Shown here: in pieces, positions 1 through 8,839 of the stretch
How positions within the stretch are numbered: the stretch's first letter is position 1
Layout of the letters: each line of letters begins with the position of its first letter
NCBI RefSeq assembly: GCF_002272135.1
Contig: NZ_NPBF01000035.1
Location: 27,200 to 91,199 of the forward strand
Direction: 5' to 3'
Length of the DNA: 64,000 bases
DNA from: Virgibacillus sp. 7505
Lineage (GTDB): Bacteria > Bacillota > Bacilli > Bacillales > Amphibacillaceae
Notes under the pieces: generated by a model
The model's database searches: none
Told to the model about the DNA's origin: nothing
Seen by the model: only the letters and a program-made list of their open reading frames with translations
Program-made: the position numbers and the translations under genes

Positions 1-116
1 AAGATTCGGAACACGGAGGATGGACTAGCTTTTTTACTATTTTTATGCACCTACTCCCGAGTTCGTGCGTATGATAACTGTACAAGCCCTTGTTCCAAAG
101 AAAAGGAGTGCTGGAA

Positions 117-755
117 ATGGCTGATTTTGAACAGATTGCTGAGCAGATCCACATGTCTGGTTCTGATACGATGCCCCATTTAACAGCGTACCCTTCCTCT
201 CTCGTACTAATCGGGACTGGCAGAAGCGCATTCGCATTCCGCCTTACGGAATCTTCTAAAGTGATGAAGGTATTTTTCCCTGCCTTCCGTCACATTGCAG
301 CGGAAGAAGCGGAAATCTATAAAACACTTGAGAGCAACCATTTCTTTCCTGCTCTTCACGCAGCCGGTAACGGTTATTTAGTAATGGATTACATTCCCGG
401 CCATACATTGTACGATTGCCTACGTGAGGGAATCCCCATAACAGATCATCATATAGCCGATATTGACAAGGCCCTGGCCGCAGCAGCAGCAGAAGGATTG
501 AATCCATCCGACATTCATCTGCGTAACATCCTGATCACACCTGATGGGAACATCCGCTTAATCGATCCTGCCCGATTCCGCCAGCAAAAGCATTGCACGC
601 AATGGGAGGACCTTCACCGGGCTTATGAAAGATTCTACAAGAAAAAATTATTTCCGAAAAAGGTGCCCGGCTTTTTGCTGGAGCTGATTGCCTATTTGTA
701 CAAAAGACGGAAATCCTACACCATCCAAGCACCATCGAATAAAGCCATTCACTAA
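117..755 (+). CDS. Serine/threonine protein kinase-like protein
   Basis: A 212-residue small kinase-fold protein that probably phosphorylates an unidentified protein or small molecule in the cytoplasm. Kinase landmarks are visible in order: the ATP-binding Lys in VMKVF, a helix-C Glu in AAEEAEIY, the catalytic loop DIHLRN (Asp, then Asn five residues later) and the metal-binding Asp in LIDPARF, which replaces DFG. It is much shorter than a full Hanks-type kinase and has no membrane segment or PASTA repeats, resembling small YrzF-type kinases of Bacillus. The ATG at 117 is chosen because AAAAGGAG lies 8 bases before it; an upstream TTG at 90 lacks a ribosome site. A second gene follows after 13 bases. 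The substrate is unknown. Confidence 0.75.
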   Translation: MADFEQIAEQIHMSGSDTMPHLTAYPSSLVLIGTGRSAFAFRLTESSKVMKVFFPAFRHIAAEEAEIYKTLESNHFFPALHAAGNGYLVMDYIPGHTLYDCLREGIPITDHHIADIDKALAAAAAEGLNPSDIHLRNILITPDGNIRLIDPARFRQQKHCTQWEDLHRAYERFYKKKLFPKKVPGFLLELIAYLYKRRKSYTIQAPSNKAIH

Positions 756-768
756 AGGAGGCATAAAC

Positions 769-1179
769 ATGACAATCACAATATCTCAAGCAGAAGCCTA
801 TCAAATCGAACGTATCGCCCATAGCGGCCTGGGAAGAGAGCAAACCGCTAAACTAATTGAAGCAGGCGAATGGCGTGCAATTCAGGACAGCTATCCAAAA
901 GCCGATCCAGAAATGCTCCGGTCACAGCAAAACAAGCTAACATCTGCTTTAAAAGAGGGCTACAGCATTTCCTTCCCTACCTTTAACGGCGTACGGAATC
1001 TTCTGCATCTGCGTTTCGGTTTAGAGGAAGGTAAAGATTATACGGTAGAGGACAAGACGGTCCAAGGTCTAAAGACAGATGAAGATACAGCCGCCACCTT
1101 ACGTACAATGTTCGAACCGTTATGGAAAATCGAAGCAAACAACGGACAACTGTCGATCATCCATATTAGCAAGCTATAA
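769..1179 (+). CDS. Hypothetical protein, 136 aa, co-transcribed with kinase-like gene
   Basis: I do not recognise this family. It is a soluble, mostly helical protein without signal peptide, membrane segment or Cys motif. It starts at an ATG preceded by AAAGGAGG, whose first bases are part of the upstream stop region, so it is almost certainly in an operon with the kinase-like gene. A perfect hairpin terminator follows within 10 bases of the stop. Its tight pairing with the kinase suggests a substrate or partner, but nothing in the sequence proves that. Confidence 0.7.
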   Translation: MTITISQAEAYQIERIAHSGLGREQTAKLIEAGEWRAIQDSYPKADPEMLRSQQNKLTSALKEGYSISFPTFNGVRNLLHLRFGLEEGKDYTVEDKTVQGLKTDEDTAATLRTMFEPLWKIEANNGQLSIIHISKL

Positions 1180-1186
1180 AAAAATA

Positions 1187-1214
1187 CCGACGCACTAGTG
1201 CGTCGGCATTTTTT
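1187..1214. terminator. Bidirectional rho-independent terminator
   Basis: A perfect 10-bp palindromic stem CCGACGCACT/AGTGCGTCGG is flanked by A-rich sequence on the left and a T tract on the right. It lies between the convergent hypothetical gene and the HU gene and can serve both. Confidence 0.9.
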
Positions 1215-1235
1215 ATTTCCATAAAGGAATCCTTC

Positions 1236-1508
1236 TTATTTTACAGCTTCTTTGAAATCTTTACCCGCTTTGAAAGCTGGAGCTTTAGATGCAGGGATTG
1301 TGATTTCTTCGCCTGTCTGCGGATTACGGCCAGTACGTGCTGCACGCTCTCTCACTTCGAAAGTACCGAAGCCTACAAGCTGTACTTTTTCTTCTTTTGC
1401 AAGTGTTTCAGAGATTGTTTCAAGTAGTGCATCAACTGCTTTGCTTGCATCTTTTTTAGATAGTTCTGCTTGTTGCGCTACTGCTTCTACTAATTCTGCT
1501 TTGTTCAT
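1236..1508 (-). CDS. hup: DNA-binding protein HU
   Basis: A 90-residue nucleoid protein that binds and bends DNA without strong sequence preference as a dimer. It begins [11 protein letters not shown] and carries the family signature [21 protein letters not shown], the beta-arm that inserts in the minor groove, followed by the C-terminal KDFKEAVK helix. Length is exactly that of Bacillus HU. The ATG at 1508 is preceded by GAGGTG; an upstream in-frame codon at 1517 would add three residues not found in the family. It is monocistronic and uses strongly biased codons, as expected for an abundant protein. Confidence 0.97.
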   Translation of the reverse strand: MNKAELVEAVAQQAELSKKDASKAVDALLETISETLAKEEKVQLVGFGTFEVRERAARTGRNPQTGEEITIPASKAPAFKAGKDFKEAVK

Positions 1509-1750
1509 GAAAAACACCTCATTTGATAAATTTATACATAACCTTCACCTGATGTAAAAGCTGTATGTTTTAGATTGATATGCAGGAACATGGCTGTTCC
1601 CGTATTTCCTTATTATAGCATGCATCCCGGTGTTCATGGCTATTAATCTGCATTCTTAACATTGCTGCAACAGCATTTTCACAGGATTTCCATTTAGAAG
1701 ATAAGAACTGGATGATACAGTTATTCCCAATAAAATGAATTGTAACCCTA

Positions 1751-3220
1751 TCAAGTTGTTGTGTGCAAAGATTTTACATGCTCTTTCACTTTTTGGATAT
1801 TCGCCATCTTATTATCCCAGCACTTCTGACTGAGGTCGACAGGATATTCCTCCGGCGCTTTTGGACGTTTATATTCATCCCATAGCAGAGAAAGATTGTC
1901 TTTCGCATAAGCCTTGATATCCTCAATAGCAGGCAGCTCGTAGACAAGCTTGCCGTCTTTGAATATCGTCTGATGCAGATCAACTGCATCGTAATTTGTC
2001 ACGAACTTGCTCACATACGTATGGACTGGGTGGAACATCTTCAGATGATCCTCTTCCTGTGGATTTTCATCCTCCATCGCGATGTAGTCGCCTTCGGATT
2101 TTTTACTGATTCGATTGACGATGCGGTAAACCTTCTTCAAGCCTGGCGTCGATACCTTCTCCGGATTGGCACTGATCTTGATTGTATCCTGCATCGCGCC
2201 TTCATCCTCGATGCTTACCATCTTGTACACCGCACCTAAAGCCGGCTGATCATAAGCAGTAATCAGCTTTGTACCTATACCCCAGATATCGATTTTCGCT
2301 CCTTGGGATTTCAAGCTCTGAATCGTTTCTTCGTCCAAATCATTCGATGCGGAAATCTTCGTCTCCGTAAATCCAGCCTCGTCCAATGCTTTCCGAGCCT
2401 TCTTGGATAAGTAAGCCAAGTCCCCGCTATCAAGTCTGATTGCAGTGAACTTGATTTTATCACCCTGTTCCTTCGCAACACGGATAGCGTTCGGTACACC
2501 AGAACGAAGCGTATCATATGTGTCGACAAGGAATGTACAATTCGTATGCCGCTCCGCATACTTCGTGAATGCAGTGTATTCGTCGCGGTAAGCCTGAATC
2601 ATCGAGTGTGCCAATGTCCCAGCTACCGGAATGCCGAATTTCTTGCCTGCACGGACATTCGAAGTTGCCTCGAACCCGCCGATATAAGCTGCTCTCGTCC
2701 CCCAAACTGCTGCATCCAGCTCATGCGCGCGACGGCTGCCCATCTCCAGTGCAATCTCATCGCCAAGCAGGAGCTTGATTCTGGATGCCTTTGTCGCAAT
2801 CAGCGTCTGGTAATTTACGATATTCAAAATTGCCGTCTCTACCAGCTGCGCCTCAGCCAGCGGTGCTTCGATCCGCATAAGCGGTTCATTGCTGAAGACA
2901 AGCTCTCCTTCAACAACCGAGTAAACAGTCCCTGTAAAACGCAAATCCTTCAGATAAGCAAGGAAGTCTTCCCCATAACCAAGCTCATCCTTTAAGTACG
3001 CCAGATCACTCTCTGTGAAACGAAATTGCTGTAAATATTCTATAACACGTTCCAATCCTGCAAATATGGCAAAGCCATTACCGAACGGCAGCTTGCGGAA
3101 CGAAACCTCGAACACTGCCTTCCTTTCGTGGACCCCATCACTCCAATACGTCTCCGCCATATTGATTTGATAAAGATCTGTATGTAAAGTCAGTCCATCA
3201 TCTGGATATTGCGAACTCAT
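1751..3220 (-). CDS. pncB: Nicotinate phosphoribosyltransferase
   Basis: A cytosolic enzyme of NAD salvage, converting nicotinate, PRPP and ATP to nicotinate mononucleotide. The 489-residue product has the family start (LHTDLYQINMAETYW), the EMGSRRAHELDAA motif around the phosphoribosyl site and IRLDSGDL in the barrel. The start at 3220 has GTGGAGG nearby; an earlier in-frame GTG at 3235 lies inside that ribosome site and is rejected. It is monocistronic. A niacin transporter gene with a NiaR-type operator lies about 59 kb away in this window, so both uptake and first salvage step are present. I saw no NiaR palindrome upstream of this gene. Confidence 0.95.
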   Translation of the reverse strand: MSSQYPDDGLTLHTDLYQINMAETYWSDGVHERKAVFEVSFRKLPFGNGFAIFAGLERVIEYLQQFRFTESDLAYLKDELGYGEDFLAYLKDLRFTGTVYSVVEGELVFSNEPLMRIEAPLAEAQLVETAILNIVNYQTLIATKASRIKLLLGDEIALEMGSRRAHELDAAVWGTRAAYIGGFEATSNVRAGKKFGIPVAGTLAHSMIQAYRDEYTAFTKYAERHTNCTFLVDTYDTLRSGVPNAIRVAKEQGDKIKFTAIRLDSGDLAYLSKKARKALDEAGFTETKISASNDLDEETIQSLKSQGAKIDIWGIGTKLITAYDQPALGAVYKMVSIEDEGAMQDTIKISANPEKVSTPGLKKVYRIVNRISKKSEGDYIAMEDENPQEEDHLKMFHPVHTYVSKFVTNYDAVDLHQTIFKDGKLVYELPAIEDIKAYAKDNLSLLWDEYKRPKAPEEYPVDLSQKCWDNKMANIQKVKEHVKSLHTTT

Positions 3221-3340
3221 GCTTGAAACCTCCACTAATCAGCCCGTTCTTCTGACAGCTGTTTTCCCGTATCCGTTTACATAAGGAAACGGGTATCTTA
3301 TTTGTTCCATCTATTGTACCGCAAAAATGGTAAAAAACAT

Positions 3341-3377
3341 AAAAAAAACGCCGAAAAACATCAAGAGATGCTTTCGG
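3341..3377 (-). terminator. Rho-independent terminator after YolD-like gene
   Basis: Read on the minus strand, a stem GCCGAAA..CATC/GATG..TTTCGGC is followed by a run of eight T. It sits directly downstream of the small YolD-like gene. Confidence 0.85.
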
Positions 3378-3384
3378 CTGTTTG

Positions 3385-3567
3385 TTAATGTATATGCTGA
3401 ATACCCGCGATATGGATTATCATTCGTTTCTTTTCGTCATTTTCCAGGCAAAGCGTTTGGTCCAAGAGATTCAGATTATGATATCTTCCGGTAAAGGTAT
3501 GCAGCATGCCGTTCTCATAATAAGAGATCGTCATATCACCCGTTTCCTTAAGCGCTTTCAAGATCAT
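3385..3567 (-). CDS. YolD-like small protein
   Basis: A 60-residue cytoplasmic protein. Its core, with a YYENG turn followed by a beta-rich stretch ending in an IAGI segment, resembles the C-terminal part of YolD-like proteins, a family of unknown role often linked to the DNA damage response through its UvrX neighbours. The ATG at 3567 is preceded by AAAGGAG; longer in-frame starts have no ribosome site. It stands alone between pncB and the glycerate kinase operon, with its own terminator. No UvrX-type polymerase is adjacent. The family assignment is tentative. Confidence 0.55.
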   Translation of the reverse strand: MILKALKETGDMTISYYENGMLHTFTGRYHNLNLLDQTLCLENDEKKRMIIHIAGIQHIH

Positions 3568-3719
3568 TCTCAGCCTCTCCTTTCTGTATACCCTCCACTT
3601 TATACTGTTAGTATACGCTATAAAGTAACCGCTTACACATATCAGTGTGACCAATTTGTGAAGTTTTATACATAAAGAAAGGTATCTTTCATATCTCGTT
3701 TTCCAAGGAAAGATTTCTT

Positions 3720-4859
3720 TTAGAATGACCGGGAAATTTGCATCGTTTTACAGATATTGTAGACAGTCTGCTCAATATTTGTTTCCCCGTTGGAAAGTGC
3801 ATCTGACAAGTTCATTACACCTGGCATGATACTGAACACAGCATCTATACCATGTGCATAGACTGCTTCGCTTCCTTCCCCTACATTTCCGGCGATGGCG
3901 ATGACTGGCACTCCGAATTGTTTCGCTGATTTGGCTACCCCGATCGGTGTCTTTCCGTAAATCGTCTGGCCATCGATTTTCCCTTCGCCAGTAATGACCA
4001 AATCTGCACCCTTGATATGATCTGCCAGCCCTGCTGCTTCCTTCACAATAGTGATACCACTTTTCAGTTCTGCTGGCAGAAAAGCCACTAATCCTGCTCC
4101 TAATCCACCTGCAGCTCCTGCACCTGGCAGCTGGTCAATCCTCTTACCGACAGTCTGTTCCACTTTTGCAGCGTAATGTGTGAGTATGTCATCCAGTTGA
4201 ATGACCATTTCGTCGTTTGCACCTTTTTGTGGTCCGAACACAAAGGATGCGCCATTTACACCTGTCAGCGGGTTTTCCACATCACAGGCTACTTCCACTT
4301 GAACATGCTGCCAGCGTGGATCTAGTCCTTCTGCTTTCACTTCGGAGAGCTCTCTCAACGCAAGTGCACCATCTTCCAGCTGCTGACCCTCTTCATCAAG
4401 GAATTTCACTCCTAGAGCAGCAGCCATCCCTGCGCCGCCATCATTCGTTGCACTGCCGCCAAGACCGATAATCAAATGCTCTGCTCCTGCATCCAATGCT
4501 TTCATCATCAATTCGCCTGTTCCGCGCGTTGTAGCACGAAGCGGATCCCGCTTGTCACGCGGGACAAGATGGAGACCCGATGCCTCAGCCATTTCGATAA
4601 CAGCCGTTTTTCCATCACCAAGCATACCAAATACCGCACTTACCTTATTTCCAAGCGGTCCTGTGACTTCACAGGTATGCAGCCTCCCGCCCGTCGCATC
4701 CACCAATGATTGCACAGTCCCTTCACCGCCGTCAGCCATCGGAACCTTTACGACTTCTGCATCCGGAATTGCCCGGCGGATTCCCCGCTCGCAAGCAGAC
4801 GCTGCTTCCAATGCTGTCATGCTCTCCTTAAAGGAGTCAGGAGCTACGACAATCTTCAT
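3720..4859 (-). CDS. glxK: Glycerate kinase (GarK/GlxK type I)
   Basis: Phosphorylates D-glycerate to 2- or 3-phosphoglycerate, feeding glycerate from sugar-acid or glyoxylate breakdown into glycolysis. The 379 residues have the standard length and motifs: start KIVVAPDSFKESMTA, MADGGEGT, IGLGGSATNDGGAGMA, GAGAAGGLGAG and TGEGKIDGQT. Its ATG overlaps the stop of the upstream DUF3219 gene in an ATGA arrangement, so translation is coupled. No other glycerate pathway genes are next to it, so the source of the glycerate is not shown by context. Confidence 0.93.
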   Translation of the reverse strand: MKIVVAPDSFKESMTALEAASACERGIRRAIPDAEVVKVPMADGGEGTVQSLVDATGGRLHTCEVTGPLGNKVSAVFGMLGDGKTAVIEMAEASGLHLVPRDKRDPLRATTRGTGELMMKALDAGAEHLIIGLGGSATNDGGAGMAAALGVKFLDEEGQQLEDGALALRELSEVKAEGLDPRWQHVQVEVACDVENPLTGVNGASFVFGPQKGANDEMVIQLDDILTHYAAKVEQTVGKRIDQLPGAGAAGGLGAGLVAFLPAELKSGITIVKEAAGLADHIKGADLVITGEGKIDGQTIYGKTPIGVAKSAKQFGVPVIAIAGNVGEGSEAVYAHGIDAVFSIMPGVMNLSDALSNGETNIEQTVYNICKTMQISRSF

Positions 4860-5161
4860 AGCGCAGCTCCTGCCTTCTCCTCCAGCACGAGGGAATATTC
4901 GCCTACCTGTTCTTTCTCATACAGATTCGTGATACTTGTGCTGTACTGTTTGATTGCTGCTTCGAAAGCAATGTTTTCTTCCGGAACTTCCACTTGGAAA
5001 TCATCTTTATACAGCATAACAGCCACATCATGGTAAGCCTTACTTGTCACTGGGAACTTGAAGCTGATTTCGTTCAATTCCTTCCCGTTTTTCGTGACAT
5101 AACTATGTTCATAATCATAAGCAGCCAATTCCATACCGTTCACTACAATTTTTCTGTTCAT
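4856..5161 (-). CDS. DUF3219 family protein (YkvR-like)
   Basis: A 101-residue soluble protein. The central part (YHDVAVMLYKDDF, VEVPEENIAF, YSTSITNLYE) matches B. subtilis YkvR, a small beta-rich protein of unknown function with a solved structure. It is the first gene of a two-gene operon and overlaps the glycerate kinase start by four bases. The coupling suggests a link with glycerate metabolism, but this is inference only. The ATG is preceded by AAAGGAGAGATG. Confidence 0.8.
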   Translation of the reverse strand: MNRKIVVNGMELAAYDYEHSYVTKNGKELNEISFKFPVTSKAYHDVAVMLYKDDFQVEVPEENIAFEAAIKQYSTSITNLYEKEQVGEYSLVLEEKAGAAL

Positions 5162-5227
5162 GTCATCTCTCCTTTTCCAATTAGTGTATCACCTCTTCGC
5201 TTTGGAATACAAAAGCTGCGCATGACG

Positions 5228-5992
5228 TCAAAGCTTTGTATAATAACGGATGCTATCCCGTAGAAATTGAGCTGCTCCTTCCATGATATTATTTTCGTAA
5301 TAAGCCGCGAACCGCTCATCCTGGACATACATCTCTGCTAAACCTGCATGTGCTTCTTTGGAATAAGCATGCCAAGTGAATTCCAGCCATTCCCTATGCA
5401 GCTCAGCTGCGTGCAATGCTTCTGATGCTGTTGGATCTCCTGCCTGCATTGCAGTCTTCAGCTTTTCGAATAAACGCTGCTCTACTTCATTCATTTTCTT
5501 GTACTGTTCCTCTGTCAAACCACGGAATTTTTGATTGGAAGCTTCCACTGCTTCTTTGCCATATGCTTCTCTGATTTCTTCTCCATAATTGGCTTCATTT
5601 TCAGCAATTTTCTGTTCCTTGAAGCCTTTAAATTTCTCACTATCGGACATCGTTACCTTCCTTTCCATTGCTTCAATGCTTTTCCCCACGTTTCCAAGAA
5701 GCATCTGGATATGCTCCTGCTTTTCCAGTAAACGGTCGCGGTGCTCTTCTAAAGCTTTCTTCCTATCGAAATCCGGAGAATAAATAATGGATTTGATTGT
5801 ATCCAGATCCACATCCAACTCCCTAAAAAAAAGAATTTGCTGCAGCAGATCCACCTCTTTTTCCGTATAAATCCGATAGCCGCTCACATTGATTTCAGCC
5901 GGATGCAGCAAACCGATTTGATCGTAATAGCGCAATGTACGCTTGCTCACCCCAGCAAGCTCTGCCAGCTTTTGAACAGTGTATGTCATCAT
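5228..5992 (-). CDS. MerR family regulator with TipAS-type ligand domain
   Basis: A 254-residue transcription activator. Residues 1-70 form the MerR winged helix (YTVQKLAELAGVSKRTLRYYD..GLLHP), then a long dimerisation coiled coil, and residues about 130-250 form a TipAS antibiotic-recognition domain (RGLTEEQYKKMNEVEQ, HREWLEFTWHAYSKEAH). This architecture is that of Mta and TipAL, which sense lipophilic drugs and activate efflux genes. GGAGGG precedes two consecutive ATG codons; the first is annotated, the second is equally possible. Its own promoter carries the hallmark 19-bp spacer with a palindrome, so it is probably self-regulated. No efflux pump is adjacent. Confidence 0.88.
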   Translation of the reverse strand: MMTYTVQKLAELAGVSKRTLRYYDQIGLLHPAEINVSGYRIYTEKEVDLLQQILFFRELDVDLDTIKSIIYSPDFDRKKALEEHRDRLLEKQEHIQMLLGNVGKSIEAMERKVTMSDSEKFKGFKEQKIAENEANYGEEIREAYGKEAVEASNQKFRGLTEEQYKKMNEVEQRLFEKLKTAMQAGDPTASEALHAAELHREWLEFTWHAYSKEAHAGLAEMYVQDERFAAYYENNIMEGAAQFLRDSIRYYTKL

Positions 5993-6007
5993 GCTTCCCT
6001 CCTTATG

Positions 6008-6038
6008 CTTATAACGATAAACGCTGACGCAACGTCAA
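6008..6038 (-). promoter_or_regulatory. MerR-type promoter with 19-bp spacer and operator palindrome
   Basis: On the minus strand TTGACG (-35) is followed by exactly 19 bases and TATAAG (-10). The palindrome GACGTTGCGTC overlaps the -35 end of the spacer. Over-long 19-bp spacers with a central dyad are the defining feature of promoters switched by MerR-family twisting, and the next gene is a MerR regulator. Confidence 0.8.
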
Positions 6039-6055
6039 CCGCAAGTATTTTTTAA

Positions 6056-6089
6056 AGAAAAAAGACAAACCGATAAAATCAGTTTGTCT
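6056..6089 (-). terminator. Rho-independent terminator of the acetyltransferase-Nudix operon
   Basis: Minus-strand stem AGACAAAC/GTTTGTCT followed by a T run. It includes the stop codon of the Nudix gene. Confidence 0.88.
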
Positions 6090-6513
6090 CCAATGTGCTC
6101 CGCCACACAGACGGAGGAAGCTGGCCTTCTCGCAACGCATTGATAAGTGGATAAGGCTGCAGATCCAGCTCTTCGAATTCTTCTGGGGTTGCCCAGAAGA
6201 ACCGCAAATGCGGCTCCTGGCTCTCGATCTGCTCCTCATCAATCACCGTCTCAAACACATGTGTCAATTCGAAATGTACTATATCTTCATACTGCCAGCT
6301 GTGCTCGAAGTCTCCGAGAAAGCTATTAATCTTTCCCTTTACGCCAAGCTCCTCCTGCAGTTCACGCAGCAAGGCAGCTTCAGCACCTTCTCCAATTTCC
6401 ACATGACCGCCTGGCAGGAAGCTGTTTTGCCATCCTTCCGCCTTAGCCAGCAGGATGCTGTCTCCTTTACGGATCACAGCACGGGCAAGCCGGTGGAACT
6501 CTTTCGTTTTCAT
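6079..6513 (-). CDS. Nudix hydrolase
   Basis: A 144-residue hydrolase of nucleoside diphosphate-X compounds. The Nudix box is complete: GGHVEIGEGAEAALLRE followed by LQEELGV (residues about 35-58), giving the metal-binding REXXEE core. The substrate cannot be read from sequence. It begins 15 bases after the stop of the Eis-like acetyltransferase gene and ends inside the operon terminator, so the two form one unit. Confidence 0.88.
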   Translation of the reverse strand: MKTKEFHRLARAVIRKGDSILLAKAEGWQNSFLPGGHVEIGEGAEAALLRELQEELGVKGKINSFLGDFEHSWQYEDIVHFELTHVFETVIDEEQIESQEPHLRFFWATPEEFEELDLQPYPLINALREGQLPPSVWRSTLETN

Positions 6514-6528
6514 ATAATGGTAATCTCC

Positions 6529-7680
6529 TTAGAAGAAATCATAGATGTACGGTTCACGCCTCGGGATACTTTGCTCGAATTTCCGAATCATTTCCTCTGG
6601 TCCGTCTATCAACCCTGCCTGCCAAAGGACAAGCGGTCGCTTGTAACCAAACGCAATGGCAGAAAGCATGTTGATAGATAGCTTGATGCCTTTCGTCTCT
6701 GATGAAATCACTGTGTTTGCATCCTTGAAAGTAAACGTATCATTATTTTCCTGAATGATTGTATCCTCTACGTGCAGCACAACACCCGCAGGACTTCCTT
6801 GCCAATCATATTTCTCAAAGAAGGCAGGCACATCTAAAATACGCGCCATAAAGTACGGATAATGCTTCACCTCAAGCTGCGGATCTGGCAGCATGAAGCT
6901 GAGCGGATCATGCTGCGGAAGATCAAGTGTTACTTCCTCAAACATGGAGTCATGCTGCGCAAGGAAATTCCACAACCCGATACGAGAATCAGCCGTAAGG
7001 GCAACGAATTCCGACACATCCAGCTTATCACGTGAAGAAATCTCATAAATGATATACCCTTGCGCCTTACCTTCAGCGTCACGATAAAGGGCAATAAAAT
7101 CATGGTCGCGGTATACGCGATGCTTCCACCAAAAACCCTCCCGTGCAAGCATGCCGCTGTATGTAGAGGAGTAAGCATTGTAGATATCTTCAATTTCCTG
7201 CGTATGTTCCTCTTTCTTTATACGCTCAATTGTGCCGTCCACCGGTGTCAGGCGTACGAGATCTTTCTTCTTCAATGTGTAAACCGTGCGGTCCGTAAAC
7301 AACTCATATCCGAAACGGCGATAGAAATCGACATAGAATGGATGCAGCATGGAAACAGGCATCCCTTGTTCGCGCATGTGATAAAGCGTATCAGTTAATA
7401 GTCGCTTTATATATCCATTCCGGCGATATTCCGGATAAGTAGCCACCCCGGCAATCCCGCCCATCAGCATTGTCTGCTCACCAAGTTTGATCGAAAGCGG
7501 CAGCAGCTGCAGCTTGGCAGCCAGCTTCCCATTTTCCTTGATACCAAAAAGCTGCTGGTGCTGATCCATCTGCTCCAGTCTTGTGTCACGCTTATCTTCC
7601 GGTATGCGATACCGGAAAGCATACTCTGACATCTGCATTGCCGCTTCCAAATCCTGCTTCTGTAACCGTTCTGTCTGCAT
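6529..7680 (-). CDS. Eis-like GNAT N-acetyltransferase
   Basis: A 383-residue acetyl-CoA dependent N-acetyltransferase of the large Eis class: an N-terminal GNAT domain with the acetyl-CoA loop VATYPEYRRNGYIKRLL, a second atypical GNAT fold, and an SCP2-like C-terminal domain. Like Eis, it ends in an aromatic C-terminus (YDFF), whose free carboxylate acts in catalysis in characterised members. Family members acetylate amines including aminoglycosides or peptides; the substrate here is unknown. The ATG at 7680 follows ACAGGAGGG; an earlier in-frame start at 7743 would add a 21-residue extension without ribosome site. Confidence 0.85.
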   Translation of the reverse strand: MQTERLQKQDLEAAMQMSEYAFRYRIPEDKRDTRLEQMDQHQQLFGIKENGKLAAKLQLLPLSIKLGEQTMLMGGIAGVATYPEYRRNGYIKRLLTDTLYHMREQGMPVSMLHPFYVDFYRRFGYELFTDRTVYTLKKKDLVRLTPVDGTIERIKKEEHTQEIEDIYNAYSSTYSGMLAREGFWWKHRVYRDHDFIALYRDAEGKAQGYIIYEISSRDKLDVSEFVALTADSRIGLWNFLAQHDSMFEEVTLDLPQHDPLSFMLPDPQLEVKHYPYFMARILDVPAFFEKYDWQGSPAGVVLHVEDTIIQENNDTFTFKDANTVISSETKGIKLSINMLSAIAFGYKRPLVLWQAGLIDGPEEMIRKFEQSIPRREPYIYDFF

Positions 7681-7739
7681 CCTGATCCCTCCTGTCATTT
7701 TCCCTTTTACTATAGCATAGACATGCGCAGACCTTACCA

Positions 7740-8630
7740 TCAACCCGCACTCTTTTTAGATGAATGATATTTTTTCTTTTTATTCGAGGTAAGAAGAAAA
7801 ATCGAAAGCAGCATCACACTCGCTCCTGCGATTTTTTGCCAAGTTACCTCAACCGGAAAGAACGGAAAAGAGATAACAGCGAGAAGTATTGGGCTAAATG
7901 CGCGTATCGTGTTGGCAATTGAAAATCTCAAATATTTTAACGCTTCATATAGGAACAACGTGCCAATGAAGCCCGTCAGTAAAGAAGATAATGCAATCAA
8001 TCCTACACCCACAAACGATAAATTCCTTTCCCAAAGCTGTCCAGTAACAACTGCGTAAAGCGTCACAAAAACGAGCGCAATACAGTTATTGGTGAACAAG
8101 ATTGTATTGGAGTCCTTATCGGTCGCCATAGTCCTTTTAATATAGATATTGGAAAGAGCAAAGAAGAATGTCTGGAAGAGTGCACATATGCTGCCTATCA
8201 AGCTGGCACCATATACGTTCGTCGTATCAATGAATAGAAAAATCCCTAACAGGGCCGCCAGGATAAAGAATGTCTCTTTTATTTTCAGTCTCTCTTTCAG
8301 AATGAGAAGAGACAATAAGATGGCGAATACCGTATAGAAGCGGCCAATAAATCCTATCTCAACGGGAGATAACAAACTGGTGCTTATGTACAGGAGAATG
8401 ACACCGAATGAATTCAGCACCCCTAGTAGAATCATCTCTTTGTCTGCATAGAAGGTTACTTTTTTACCCTTCATCCATCCGAAAAGGTAGCTTGCCAGTA
8501 AAATAACCAGCACATTGATGATTGCAGCTTGTGCCGGACTTATCTCCTGCACACCGAACTTCGCTAACAGAGGCCCAATCGCCATCATTAGAATAGATAT
8601 AAGGTTGTAGATATGTCCTTTTTTCTCCAT
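7740..8630 (-). CDS. EamA/DMT family transporter
   Basis: A 296-residue integral membrane protein with about ten hydrophobic segments arranged as two EamA repeats, the fold of drug/metabolite exporters. After the last segment it ends in a Lys-rich cytoplasmic tail (KKKKYHSSKK). The ATG at 8630 lies six bases after GGAG; a second ATG two codons upstream abuts the ribosome site and is unlikely. Substrate unknown. It is transcribed alone toward the Eis-like gene. Confidence 0.8.
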   Translation of the reverse strand: MEKKGHIYNLISILMMAIGPLLAKFGVQEISPAQAAIINVLVILLASYLFGWMKGKKVTFYADKEMILLGVLNSFGVILLYISTSLLSPVEIGFIGRFYTVFAILLSLLILKERLKIKETFFILAALLGIFLFIDTTNVYGASLIGSICALFQTFFFALSNIYIKRTMATDKDSNTILFTNNCIALVFVTLYAVVTGQLWERNLSFVGVGLIALSSLLTGFIGTLFLYEALKYLRFSIANTIRAFSPILLAVISFPFFPVEVTWQKIAGASVMLLSIFLLTSNKKKKYHSSKKSAG

Positions 8631-8839
8631 ATACATCTCCTTTCCTTCATCATCTTCTCTTATGCAGATAGATTCTTTCATTTCCTCTTTGATTACTACA
8701 ATTAAACTCCTAAAATGTAATTTAAACTATATTTTTCCACCTAAATCCACAAATATAGTATATAATCCTCATGAAAAGCAAAATTCTCCTCTATACATAC
8801 TCTTGTTTTTCAAAATATAAATAAGGAGTGTTTTGTTTA

